NCBI GenBank assembly: GCA_028554755.1
Contig: JAPTOF010000019.1
Coordinates: 3,606,001-3,670,000 of the forward strand
Length of the DNA: 64,000 nucleotides
DNA from: Cordia subcordata
Lineage: Eukaryota > Streptophyta > Magnoliopsida > Boraginales > Cordiaceae
Reading direction: 5' to 3'
Below the pieces are notes generated by a model. That model did no database searches and was not told where the DNA came from. It saw nothing but the letters and a program-made list of their open reading frames with translations. Numbering within the stretch: position 1 is the stretch's first letter; the number at the start of each line of letters is the position of its first letter. Both the position numbers and the translations under genes were made by a program. This document shows, piece by piece, positions 48,138 to 59,154 of this stretch.

Positions 48138-49427
48138 GAATGTCTTTAAGTTTAGGGAATTTGAAGCAGTTCTCTACTACTGGAAATTCTCTATTCTCGC
48201 TTCCATTAATCAATCCCTTATCTTCGGGAGTTCCGATATAAGTTATATTCCATCTGAATCAACTTTTAAGTTGAAGCAAAAAACTATGGCCGACAACTTT
48301 TTGTATGATTCTTTATTTGTTCTCTTTGTCACTAGTCTTTTTTTCTTTTTACAAGAACAAGAATCGATCTGCATCCGATGGAATTCGAATAACCTTTGTG
48401 ATACTTAATGCTTTGCTTGATTAAAGGTTCCTTTTACTCATTTTACTTATTCGAATAACTGCCCCCCCCTTGCCACAAAAGCTCAACTTTAATAGCTAAC
48501 AAAATCATGACATTTGTCGCGCCCAACTCCAATAAACTCTATAAAGTCTCCATCTGCAACACTTGCTGTACCGCATATATCCTGTGATGGTCAACCAATT
48601 TCCGCAATCCTACATACGGACACGGGTAGGGTGAGCTCGAACTGAAAACTGACCGAATCGAATTGAGTTTAGCCTATTCAATTCAGTTATTTGGTCTATT
48701 CAATTATATTCGGTTAGTAAAAAAATCGAATAGATTGAAATAATCAAATAGCAATTTACATATTTAAGAGATATATTTTTTTCAAAACTTGCACAAAAAA
48801 TATTTTTTTATAAACCAATCTGGACGAGCCTTTAGCTCCATGACATTATCATAGGTTTTTGCCCAAATCATTTTGGAACACACTGTGCAACTATCCTCTT
48901 GACGGATCCATAGTCGAGGCCTGAGGGGTAGCATGAGAAGAATTGGGTTAGACTAGTCGGAGGAAAGCCCAAGGGCACTATCTCAGGGTCCATAGAGAAA
49001 GAATAGGCACATGGATGAAAGCCACGTGGGTTAAGTCTTGTACTAAAAATGACTCGACAGGCTCAAGTCATTTTGACTTTCCATGTATTAGATTAGTGGG
49101 TAGTTACATTCAGAAACATTTGGCCCAATCAAAACCCATTTCCAAGTTTCCACAATTAATCCCCGCCGGAAATTCAGGCCATTCATTGCGTCATCAACAT
49201 GCAGAACCGAGAGGAAGAATAAAATCACAGTGTGACAAAAAAAATATATATATATATATATATATATTTATAACTTATAATATATTTGTTTTTGGTAAAG
49301 ACACGGTATTTATCATGCTAAAAGCGGTAAGAGCATGAGTTATACTGACACGAGAATCTTTTCGACTAGCCACCATTAAATCTATAACCTCTAACTTAAT
49401 TTCTCTTTTTCGTAATTCAAATGAAAC

Positions 49428-51613
49428 ATGACGATTTGCTATTATCTCTCCTCAGAAAAACAAAGCTTCAGGACAGAAAGATGGCATCATAACTTGGGAA
49501 GATCAGAAATAGTTCCCATATTATTCTTGTTGTGTTCTCTACTTCTAACCTTACTTCTCAGCTTGTTTACCCTCTATTCTTTTCCTGATTCTTTCAAGGC
49601 CGCACCTAAAAATCATGCTGATCGGAGTCGAAAATTGGTCAAACCTCTCCAAGGTAAATTTTCTTTATTTCACTGATCAGTTCTTTTACCTCTAATTAAT
49701 TTCTTTTTTGCATGGTTTCGCGTTATAACATTAAGAGAGATCAAAATCTATATACGCGCTTTTGCAGGATATCAAAATTGTGACCTTTTTAAGGGTCATT
49801 GGGTGCCAGACTTAAATGCGAGTTTATATACAAATGATAGTTGTCGGACAATCCCAGACTCGAAAAATTGTTTCAAGAATGGGAGAAGGGATGTTGGTTT
49901 TGTTAACTGGAGATGGAAACCTGATGATGATTGTGAACTCCCGAGGTTCGATGTCAAGGCCTTCCTGGAAATCGTTCGAGGCAAGAAAATGGCGTTTGTT
50001 GGCGACTCCGTTGCTCGCAATCAATTCGAATCACTTCTATGTCTCTTGTCTAAGGTTTGTCTGCTTTTCGATTGTCTAACATACACCTTTACACATTACA
50101 TGTCATGACGACAATGTTCGAGAAACATAAAAGAGGTGACACTACTACATAACTGTTGTTTAGTGATAGAAAATAACGACGGAAAAAATATGAAATGTTA
50201 AATTAAAGATGACGTATTAATGAAAAACATCAATCATTAAAATAGAGATGGCATAGAGATGGAAACAAAATCAATTCAAATAGAGACGACCTAGGACAAT
50301 TGCTTATAACTGATTTCCACGTATTTTAAAAAAAGAAAAAAGGTGATGAGGACAATGTTATAGCTTTACTTTAGTCTTATTTTTGCGGATATTGGGATGG
50401 AACGTGATTTTCTTGCCCATTAAAGAGAGATCGTTCACGGTTTGTATGGAAATAAATAATCTGCTTTTAGAAGCATCTGATACTGTAACCTTAAAGCTGG
50501 CATAGGATATCACAGCTCCAATGTGTTTCTATGTACGTTAAACGTCGTATTTGTTTTTTCCTTTTTTAGCAAAAGGAAAATTTTGTTGTATGGTAAAAAA
50601 ATTATACATTAAATACAAGATCTCTTATAAATGAAGAAAATATTAAATAAATTTCTATAAAATGACGATCATTTCATTGCGTAAGTAACGCGACAGATTA
50701 AGACGCCTGAGATAGTCAAGTCAGTAGAAGCCTCATTTTATCATTATTCGTCCAAAATCGAGTCATTTTCAAAGAATAAAGAGGTGCTCTTTTTTGACTT
50801 TGACATTTTTGTGATTGGCCTAATGAATTGATCTTTATTCCTCAATTCTGCCGTTCACTTTTTTAAAAATCACCGTGTGTGTAATGACAGCGCTCCAGCA
50901 GTAAAGGGTAGAATCATTTCCTGATTTTTTGTCTTGTTGACTGGTTTCTTTTATTTTTTTTTCTTTTTTTCAATTGATAATCTTTATTTTGTCTACATTT
51001 TTGTACCCGAAAAATTGTACCCCACAAAAGATTGTGTTCCTCTCATTGCTTATCCTTGAAATTACATTGAGTGTTTGAGTTTCTGCTCTTTAGACTAAAA
51101 CATTAGACAAATAGGATAATGAAGAAACCAATTCATACAAGGAGGCCAATATTGCGTTTTCGAACGTTTTGTTAATATTAATTCACTGAAGGGAAATAAG
51201 TGGAAGCCAGTTGTTTTATGCTTACGCTATATGGTATACTTCAAATTGATGGAAGTTTAATTATAATTAATGAAGATTTTTCGCTGCAACTTTTTATAGA
51301 TTTTGTTTAACACTAGAAATACATTTGAAGACATGAACAAAATTTTATTATATATTGGATGGAGATAGCGATATGGATGAACCCTAATAGAAGGAATTTT
51401 ACCTCTCAATTTTCGGAGATGTGAGACTAAGTTTGCAATAGTTACACTTTCTCACCGATTAGTAAGAAATTTAAAGAAAATCATGTAATAGAAGTAATGA
51501 CAAAATTGTTAAGAGATCAGTCGAGGTTGTAGTTCCGGCTAACCCAATAAAATGTTCGAAAATTAAAGATATTTCAAGTCTAGAAAGATAAATTAGTTTG
51601 CAGTAGGAAAAAA

Positions 51614-51652
<39 letters not shown>

Positions 51653-52531
51653 TGATCATTAGATTGTATGTTACAGCTCCCACAGCAAGTAAGAATGACT
51701 TGAATCCACATATGAACGTTCATAAGCATATGCTTTGCGTGATCTCAGGAGGAAATTCCGGTTGATGCATACAAGGATTCCGATGACCGGTACCGCACAT
51801 GGCATTTTCCTCGCCATGACTTCACCCTAATGATGCTGTGGTCCAGATTCCTGGTGGCCCATGAGGAGATAATCAATGGCGCAGAAGCTGGCTCTTTCAA
51901 TTTACATGTCGACAAGGTCGACGTTGGATGGTCCGAGAAGATCCTCGACGTAGATTTTGGCATCATCTCAGATGGTCACTGGTTCTTCCGAAAAATCTAC
52001 CTATACGAAGGTGGCGCATTAATAGGATGTGTGTACTGCAATCAACCAAACATCACTGACAAAGGCCTTACCTTTGCGTTTAGGATGTCTTTTCGAACTG
52101 CTCTTCGATTCATCAACGACTGCAAGCAATGTAGAGGGATAAACACACTGTTGAGGACGTTTTCGCCTGCGCATTTTGAGCACGGCACCTGGAACAACGG
52201 AGGCAACTGCAACAGAACGAGTCCTGAAGGCGAGTTGGGTGTGAAATTGGGAGGACTCGATATGGAACTTAGGAGCGTTCAGTTAGAAGAAATCGAAGGA
52301 GCAAGAAACGACACAATGAAGAAGAAGAAGAAGAAGAAGAGAGAAGTAAGCTTTGATGTTTTGGATGTTACAAGGGCAATGCTAATGAGGCCTGATGGCC
52401 ATCCTGGATCTTACTGGGGTAACAAATGGATGAAGGGCTACAATGACTGTGTTCACTGGTGCTTACCGGGGCCTGTTGACTCGTGGAACGAATTTCTAAT
52501 GGCAATGCTTCAAAGAAGGACGATAAGATGA
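49428..52531 (+). CDS. AXY4: AXY4/TBL-type xyloglucan O-acetyltransferase-like protein, tandem copy A
   Basis: Golgi type II membrane protein of the TRICHOME BIREFRINGENCE-LIKE family. The AXY4/TBL27 clade O-acetylates xyloglucan. Exons 49428-49653, 49768-50054 and 51749-52531 give 431 residues. There is a short cytosolic tail (ERWHHNLGR), one membrane anchor at about residues 28-50, and a stem of about 25 residues. The PMR5N/TBL domain starts at [11 protein letters not shown]. The catalytic GDS ([10 protein letters not shown]) is at about 154-156 and the DxxH box ([14 protein letters not shown]) at about 404-407. Intron 2 is 1.7 kb with a GT donor (AAG|GTTTGT). A lysine run from an AAG microsatellite lies near residue 355. 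An AATAAA about 210 nt past the stop could be the poly(A) signal. The substrate is inferred from clade resemblance; related TBL19-22 proteins are alternatives. Confidence 0.92.
51617..51648. repeat. TA microsatellite in intron 2 of copy A
   Basis: TA tract of about 30 bp, absent from the shorter copy B intron. Confidence 0.95.
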
Positions 52532-53905
52532 GAGAGAACCATTTGAGATGGTTCGGATACAAAATACATATTAGCCAGTAGATAGAATAGCATATGGTCA
52601 TACACCTCATTTTGTCTTCTCTTCATCAGCATTACATTATATGTAATTGCAGCAGAGTCAAAAACTGACCAAACATAAGGTAGTTTTTATATGCTAATAT
52701 ACTCTTCTTTTGTCTCTGCATTCAAGTTCACCTTGGCAGAAAATAAAAAGTTCCCAGTGTCTGCATATTGAGTACGTACATGTATGTGGCGCATGGCAAA
52801 TTAATTTTACTGATGGCATCTAAGTGCCTGTTTGAATTATTTTTTTTCCTGAAAAAGTATATTAAACTTACAATAATTATTTGATTTGGCTTTTAAAAAA
52901 AACTAAAACTCTGAAAAAGCTCAAATACAATTTTTTTTTGAAGCTAAGATTTTTAACTTATCAAAAGAAGTTATTTTTTAAAAGTTGTTAAAAGAAACTC
53001 TTTTAAAAAAAACTAATTCAAATGTACCCTAATTCATGCGAAAAGCAAATGCAGATTGACGTATGCTGAAATTTGCTAATGACTCGGGTACAAACAATTC
53101 AACTATCCTCTTGCTGGATGCATATTTGAGGTTTAGCATAAGAAGCATTGGTTGGAGTAGTCCGAGTAAAGAAAGCCCAAGAGCACTCGCTGAGGTCCAT
53201 AAAGAAACGACTTGACAGGCTAAACTCATTTTGACTTTCCATGTATTTGTGGGCAGTTACATTGCGAAACACATGGCCCAATCAAACCCATTTTCAAGTT
53301 TCCACAATTAGTCCCCGCCGGAAATTCAGGCCATTCATGGTGCCATTAACATGCAGAACTGCCAGTGAGAATAAAATTATAGTGTGACAACAATAAAATT
53401 ATCTATCCATCTATTTATTATACTAAAAAAAAAACAACTAACGCGACACCTATTTTCTTTCTCGCTCATTTTTTATTGCTTCTAAATTATGCCACGTTTC
53501 ACCGTTACCCTTGGTTGGACGAATCCTCACTAATGGCGTAGAATTTTAGACCCTATTTAGTTCCCTCCTTGTGTTGTTGTGTCTCGATGTTTTTGGCAAC
53601 AATTACAATTTCTTTGCTTTTCCAATTTTTTTTCTTTTCTAATTATCCTATCACTCCAATCTACCGCTGATTACCATTTCTTTCTTTTTCCAATTATAAT
53701 TCTTATTAATGTTAATTGTTTATAAATACAAAATAATATTCTTTTTAATATTATTGAAATTCTTTATATATATAGTTTTTGTAAAGAAACGTATTTATCG
53801 TGCTCAAAGCATGAGTTACACTAACACGTGAATCTCTTCAACTAGTCACCATTAAAATCTGTAACCCCCAACTTAATTTCTTTTTTCCTGTACTTCAAAT
53901 GAAAC
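52532..53905. other. Spacer between the tandem AXY4-like genes
   Basis: 3' UTR and flank of copy A, a MITE (52823-53028), the duplication junction near 53090, then the copy B promoter region. No other gene was seen. Confidence 0.75.
52823..53028. mobile_element. Tourist/PIF-like MITE with a paralogous empty site
   Basis: Starts AGTGCCTGTTTGAATTA; the reversed right end is GGTACATTTGAATTAG. CTA flanks both sides (52820-52822 and 53029-53031). The equivalent place in the other duplicate reads GATGGCATCTAATTCATGCG at 56174-56193, with the element and one CTA missing. This confirms an insertion with a 3-bp target duplication. Confidence 0.9.
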
Positions 53906-55846
53906 ATGAAGACTTATGATTCTCTTCCCTCAGAAAAGCAAACCTTGAGAACAGAAAGATGGCGTCATAACTTGGGAAGATCACTAATAGCTCCAATAAT
54001 ATTCTTGTTGTACTGTTCTATTCTGGTCACCTTACTTTTCAGTTTGTTTACCCTCTATTCTCCTCCTGATACTTTCAAGGTCCATCCTCTCCAGGGTAAT
54101 TACTTTCTACCCTTGATTAATTTCTTTTTGCATGATTTCACATTATAACATCACGAGAGATCAAAACCTGTATACGTGCTTTTTCGCAGGTTATCAAAAA
54201 TGTAACTTGTTTAAGGGTCATTGGATTCCAGACTTAAATGCAAGTTATTATACAAGCGATAGTTGTAAAACAATCCCATTCTGGAAGAACTGTTTCAAGA
54301 ATGGGAGAAAGGATGCAGATTTTGTCAACTGGAGGTGGAAGCCTGATGATGATTGTGAACTTCCGAGGTTTGATGTCAAGGCCTTCCTGGAAATCGTTCG
54401 AGGCAAGACATTGGCGTTCGTTGGTGACTCCGTCGCTCGCAATCAATTCGACTCACTTCTTTGTCTCTTGTCTAAGGCAAGTCGTCTGATTTTCCATTTT
54501 CTAACATATACATATCTATTATACATATTAACTTACATGTCATCATTTTCTAATATATACATATCTATTGTACTTCACTTAAGTGAAGAATTGCGTATCA
54601 CTGGCTTTAACTTCCACGTATTTACGAGGATAACATCATAGCTTTAGCTTTAGCCTTATTTTTTTGTGGATATTGTGATCGAATGTGTTTTGCTTGCCCA
54701 TTAAAGAGTGATCCACGGCTTGTATGGAAAGAAATCTGTGTTTAAAAGCAGGTAATTATGCAATAGCGTAATGTGTTCTCTTTTAGGAAAAGGAAATATG
54801 TGTTGGATGGCGATGTGGATGAACCCTAATAAAAAGGAATTTTATCTCTCAATTTTCGGAGATGTGAGACTAAGTTTGCAATAGTTACGAGCTCGGAATG
54901 ATAATTAAGAAATTTAAAGAAAATTATGCAATAGAAATAATGGCAAAATTGTAAGCGTAGAGGCCAATCGAGGTTGTAGCTCCGGCTAATCCAAAAAATA
55001 TTCGAAATCTAAAGATATTTTTTAGATTTCAGGAGGAACATTAGCATTTACTTTACGTGATCTCAGGAGGAAATTCCGGTGGATACATACAAGGATATTG
55101 GTGACCGGTTCCGTACATGGCATTTTCCTCGCCATGGCTTCACCCTAATGATGCTCTGGTCCAGATTCTTGGTCGCTCATGAGGAGATATTCAATGGCTC
55201 AGAAGCTGGCTCTTTCAACTTACATGTCGACAAGGTCGACGCTGCTTGGTCAGAAATAGTCCTCGACGTAGATATTGCCATCATCTCAGATGGTCACTGG
55301 TTCTTCCGAAAAATCTACCTATACGAAGGTGGCGCATTAATAGGATGTGTATACTGTAATCAACCTAACATCACTGATAAAGGCCTTCTTGCCTTTGTGT
55401 CTAGGATGTCTTTTCGAACTGCTCTTCGGTTCATCAACGACTGCAAGAAATGTAAAGGAATCAAGGCATTGTTGAGGACGTTTTCACCTTCGCATTTTGA
55501 GCATGGTACCTGGAACCATGGAGGCGACTGCAATAGAACAAGTCCCCAACACGAGTTGGGTGTGAAATTGGGAGGACTCAATATGGAACTTAGGAATGTT
55601 CAGTTGGAAGAGATCGACAGAGCGAGAAGGGACACAATGAAGAAGAAGAAGAAGAGAGAAGTAACCTTTGATGTTTTGGATGTTACAATGGCAATGTTGA
55701 TGAGGCCTGATGGTCATCCTGGAGCTTACGGGGCTAACAAAACTAAGAAGGGCATCGATGACTGTGTTCACTGGTGCTTACCAGGGCCTGTTGACTCGTG
55801 GAATGAATTTCTAATGGCAGTGCTTCAGAGAAGGACGATAAGATGA
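53906..55846 (+). CDS. AXY4: AXY4/TBL-type xyloglucan O-acetyltransferase-like protein, tandem copy B
   Basis: Paralogue of the gene at 49428-52531. Exons 53906-54095, 54190-54476 and 55067-55846 give 418 residues. Anchor, TBL domain (CNLFKGHWIPD), GDS at about 142-144 and DxxH ([10 protein letters not shown], about 391-394) are all intact, so the product should be active. It lacks about 12 stem residues present in copy A (between FK and PLQ), and its lysine run is shorter. The intron-2 donor is GC (AAG|GCAAGT), where copy A has GT. The intron is only 590 bp, missing about 1.1 kb present in copy A. A decoy CAGGAGGAA occurs 36 nt upstream of the true acceptor. AATAAA lies about 240 nt past the stop. 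Confidence 0.92.
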
Positions 55847-57901
55847 AATAGAACCATATGAGATGAAGATTTTGAGTGTTTTAGGCGGAAGGATACAATA
55901 TGCATATTAGCCAGTAGATAGAATAGCATATGGACATGGTCATATGCTTCATTTTGACTTCTCTTCATCAGCATTACATTATAGGTAATTGCAGTCGAGT
56001 CAAAAACTGACCAAACATAAGGCAGTGTTTATATGCTAATATACTCTTCTTTTGCTTCTGCATTCAAGTTCACCTGAGCGGAAAATAAAAGTTCCCAATG
56101 TCTGCATATGGAGTACATGTATGTGGTGAATGCCAAATTAATTTTACCAAATGCAAGTATCGCGCTAATCATAGATGGCATCTAATTCATGCGAAAGGCT
56201 AATGCAGATTGCTGTATGTTGAAATTTGCTAATGATTCAGATAAATAGTACTTTAACTCAATGTCAATAAGACGGTCACTTAAAATCATGCCCTAACAGT
56301 TCTTCCATCCACGTGCAAACTGCACAATGCTATAGTTAACATTAGGAGATTCTTGAGGATTCAGTGGAAGGAATATCTACAGAGAGACAATGTTTGTATT
56401 AAGGTACTGGGTTGTGCAACTGCATTATGCACCCAACCATATCTCAAACATTCTGATATCTGTATGACACAGCTACACTTCCAAGGTATATCTAAATTAT
56501 TGAAGATCCGAAAAGAAATTAATCAATAAGGGTACATATGAGAGATAAAACTTGGAATGTTCTGGACATTACTAGTTTACAGTTATCTGTCTGCATTACC
56601 AGCAAGCAATAAGACAAAGAAAGGACATGCATAGCCTAATGTTTATACTTTAAAGTAGGTCAAGCATAGAGCTTATGCCATTGAAGCTTCTGCCAATTAC
56701 TGATATACTAGAGCTTTACCACATCAAATACATGAAGATAACTCTTTGAGAAGCAAAATAAGTTAAGATTCTTGTTAAGCTTTTGATTATTTGAAAATCA
56801 CACCCTTAAATGATATAAATAACATTATGCAATAGTATAGTGCCGGACAGCAATGTAGTTAACTTTCCTTCAATTTCTGAATACATTGTAGTAATCACTA
56901 AAGTACAGAGAAGCTCCATACGTCTGAATTAGCTCAACAGGCTCCATTGACTTCATTGAAACCCATTCTATCAGTCGACTGGACACTCAACAGGTTAAGT
57001 GATTGAAAAGCACAAGGAGTTACTTGCAAATGACCCTTTATCTTCAAGATGGTGACACGTCTAACCATCATGCTGGTGATGGTGTTTCACCTTTAGTGGG
57101 TCCATACCTTTTCTATAGTCCCCACTATACTTTTCTGCACGTTTATATGCATGATCCAAACACGAAGCTTTCACACCAGTCAAAGTGATGTGACCAGCTT
57201 CAGTTTCTTTGAAGGGAAAAAAAACTCAATAACCGAGAATATGCATGACATTTTTAATCAGGTTTTTGGTAAAACCACAATGTCACAATATTCATGTTAT
57301 TTCCAAACTTAAGGAGAAACTTGCCCTTGATCATTAAGTGTACCTTTCCATCCTTGACTTAAGTTAACACTGAGTTACACAACATAAAATGTTTTAGTAA
57401 CACTTCTATCCAACTGTTAAGCCCTCTAATATATGCTTGCAGCTGTCATGATGCTGAACACAAATAGATTGGCTTAAGGGGCCCAAAATTATTTATGCTC
57501 TGCGTTAATCCTTTTACCTCCCAAACTGATTTTACATGAAATTAACATGGAGATCATTTGAGTTGTATATTTGTAATCATACAGATATCAAATTAAAGAT
57601 GTAAATGAGATTCCCCGAGGGCAAGAAGAGAGGCAAACAAAGAACATTGCAGCACAACTTGAAGACCACCCACATGTAAAATCATCAATATCAACCATGA
57701 ACAAAGCAAATGCCTTAAACTATATAATGAGCAAGAAGACATCTCAAATCATGCTTGATCATACCTTGTTACTATAGCACCATTCTGACAATCTATAAGA
57801 AGTTTCTACAGAAAGATATAAGAATAAAAAATCTTCTAGCAGCATTTCCTTCTTTTCGTAAAAAACTAGCCGCATTAACTGATGAAAAATGACTGAAAAC
57901 C
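55847..57901. other. Intergenic between convergent genes
   Basis: 3' flank of AXY4-like copy B (homologous to that of copy A until about 56240), then sequence up to the stop of the minus-strand 2H protein gene. No recognisable coding or repeats were seen in 56.3-57.9 kb. Confidence 0.6.
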
Positions 57902-58453
57902 TTATGGCTCCACAGTGTTACCAAGCCCACATAAGAACAGCTCTCGCACTGGTGGATATTCAACCAACCCAATATCCATCGCATATCCAGTGACAGGCAA
58001 CTTCAAATCTCGCAAAACAGTAAATGCCTCAGCCATACGAGTCTTTGGCACGTTTTCAGCCACCAGACAATACGGAATCCATGCATCAGGGAGATACTCC
58101 TCTCCAATTTCAACTCCTTCCTTCTTCATTGACTCACATAACTGCAAATGGAATTGGAGGAGAGACAAAGATGGAGTTGGGGCAAGAAAGAGAACATTGT
58201 TATTGTTCGAGAGACTTCCAATTGAGGAGAATGACAAGGCCAGTGGTTCTTGCTTTGGACAAAAGTTCTTTATAACGCTTTCAAGTTTTACAAGTTCAAC
58301 TACAGAGCTAGAGAAGAGGGTAATGTGAGGTCTGGACTCAATTTCAATAAGCTGCGTACTAATTTGGCGCCTTGCCAACACATTCCAGGCTTTTAAAACC
58401 TGGTTTTCTAGAGCTGGATCAAAGTAGAGCTCAATTGCATAGCCTTGTGACAT
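57902..58453 (-). CDS. 2H phosphoesterase / RNA ligase-like family protein
   Basis: Single coding exon of 183 residues (MSQGYAIELYFDPALENQVL to CGLGNTVEP). The first 2H motif is intact in SRPHITLF (His43, Thr45). The text around it and NVLFLAPTPSLSLLQFHLQLC matches plant proteins annotated as RNA ligase/cyclic nucleotide phosphodiesterase family. The expected second HxT motif is not evident: the corresponding C-terminal strand reads IGLVEYPPVRELF. Catalysis is therefore doubtful, or uses a variant site. The start is the conserved MSQGYAIELYF. The gene has a probable 5'-UTR intron. Confidence 0.88.
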   Translation of the reverse strand: MSQGYAIELYFDPALENQVLKAWNVLARRQISTQLIEIESRPHITLFSSSVVELVKLESVIKNFCPKQEPLALSFSSIGSLSNNNNVLFLAPTPSLSLLQFHLQLCESMKKEGVEIGEEYLPDAWIPYCLVAENVPKTRMAEAFTVLRDLKLPVTGYAMDIGLVEYPPVRELFLCGLGNTVEP

Positions 58454-58463
58454 TGCCTCTCAA

Positions 58464-59153
58464 CTGAAATTCAAGAAAACAAACAAGAAGCAAGAAAAGG
58501 GTCAATACAAATCGAACCCCCAAATTGTAGAGTTTATCAGTAGTAAGAACACAATTAAGCAAAATGTTAAATCAATATTAAATGTTTAAGCACAAAAACA
58601 TAAAAAGGGCAGCCTAGTGCCGGGCTCGGGAAAGCGTCGGACCCACTTTGAGCCTATTGAAACAACCTCATCTTACACTTGCAATCTCACGTATATGCAA
58701 AAACCTATTTAGACGACTTATCCACGGTACTCCCTTTCGCTAACTCGTAAGAACACAATTAAACAAAATCCCAAACAGAACCCCTAATGAATAGTTGCTT
58801 AATCATAACAACCCAACTTACCATTTTCAATAATTACCGAACAACCCAACTCAATAAAATGCTAAGCCTACTTTCATGAAACACTCACAAGCCGAAAAAA
58901 TATTCAAGCAAATGTAGCTCTCAAATGGACAGGTAAAAGTAAGATTTCAGCTTCTTGAAATACAAATAAAAAATGAATCCACCAAGATTTTACTCACAGA
59001 ATCAAGGAAATACATAGAATCAGCTAAAGATTAACCAAAAGAAAAAAAAATAAAAGGCTTAGTTATCTACAAGAGAACTACCAGTTTGATCAATACAAGG
59101 AAAATATTAAAACGAAGAACAAAAACAAAAACGAAGTAATACATGGCACTTAC
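58464..59153 (-). other. Probable 5'-UTR intron of the 2H protein gene
   Basis: The acceptor TTTCAG lies 10 nt before the ATG and the donor GG|GTAAGT is at 59153. A pyrimidine-rich leader (CCTCAGTTGTCTCTAATCTC) precedes the donor. A leader intron would explain the strong splice signals without coding sequence. Confidence 0.6.
58605..58740 (+). mobile_element. Possible SINE relic (Au-SINE-like) in the 5'-UTR intron
   Basis: AAAAAGGGCAGCCTAGTGC, then CTCGG, GGACCCACTTTGAGCCTATTG and CCTATTTAGACGACTTATCCACGG, recall the head and body of Au-type SINEs. The wider region is bounded by a 22-bp direct repeat TAAGAACACAATTAAnCAAAAT at 58545 and 58749, which may be a target duplication or a coincidental local duplication. 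Confidence 0.4.
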
Positions 59154-59154
59154 C

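Larger units (their letters stand above)
35844..49427. other. Gene-poor region dominated by repeats
   Basis: 13.6 kb between the FPF1-like promoter and the first AXY4-like gene. It holds three diverged copies of an intergenic repeat, minisatellites and compound microsatellites at 37.5-38.8 kb, a 5'-truncated LINE, LTR/PBS remnants, a possible Helitron end, a 45-bp tandem duplication, the second copy of the 233-bp repeat and a Tourist-like MITE. The only coding-like stretch not explained is 40385-40591. Confidence 0.65.
48880..56230 (+). repeat. Tandem segmental duplication carrying the two AXY4-like genes
   Basis: Unit A is about 48880-53090 and unit B about 53091-56230. Besides exons, the units share 5' flanks (CAACTATCCTCTTG, AATTCAGGCCATTCAT), intron parts (CTCAATTTTCGGAGATGTG) and 3' flanks (AGCCAGTAGATAGAATAGCA, CAAGTTCACCT). 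The 3' flank motif AATTCATGCGAAA ends both units, at 53031 and 56185. Confidence 0.88.

Noticed and set aside
51830..52531. A separate 233-residue gene starting at MMLWSRF
   Set aside because: It is the in-frame 3' exon of the AXY4-like copy A; the true exon starts at 51749.
56185..56240. Start of a third AXY4-like unit
   Set aside because: Only the shared 3' flank is present. Homology stops by about 56240 and no third gene follows in the window.
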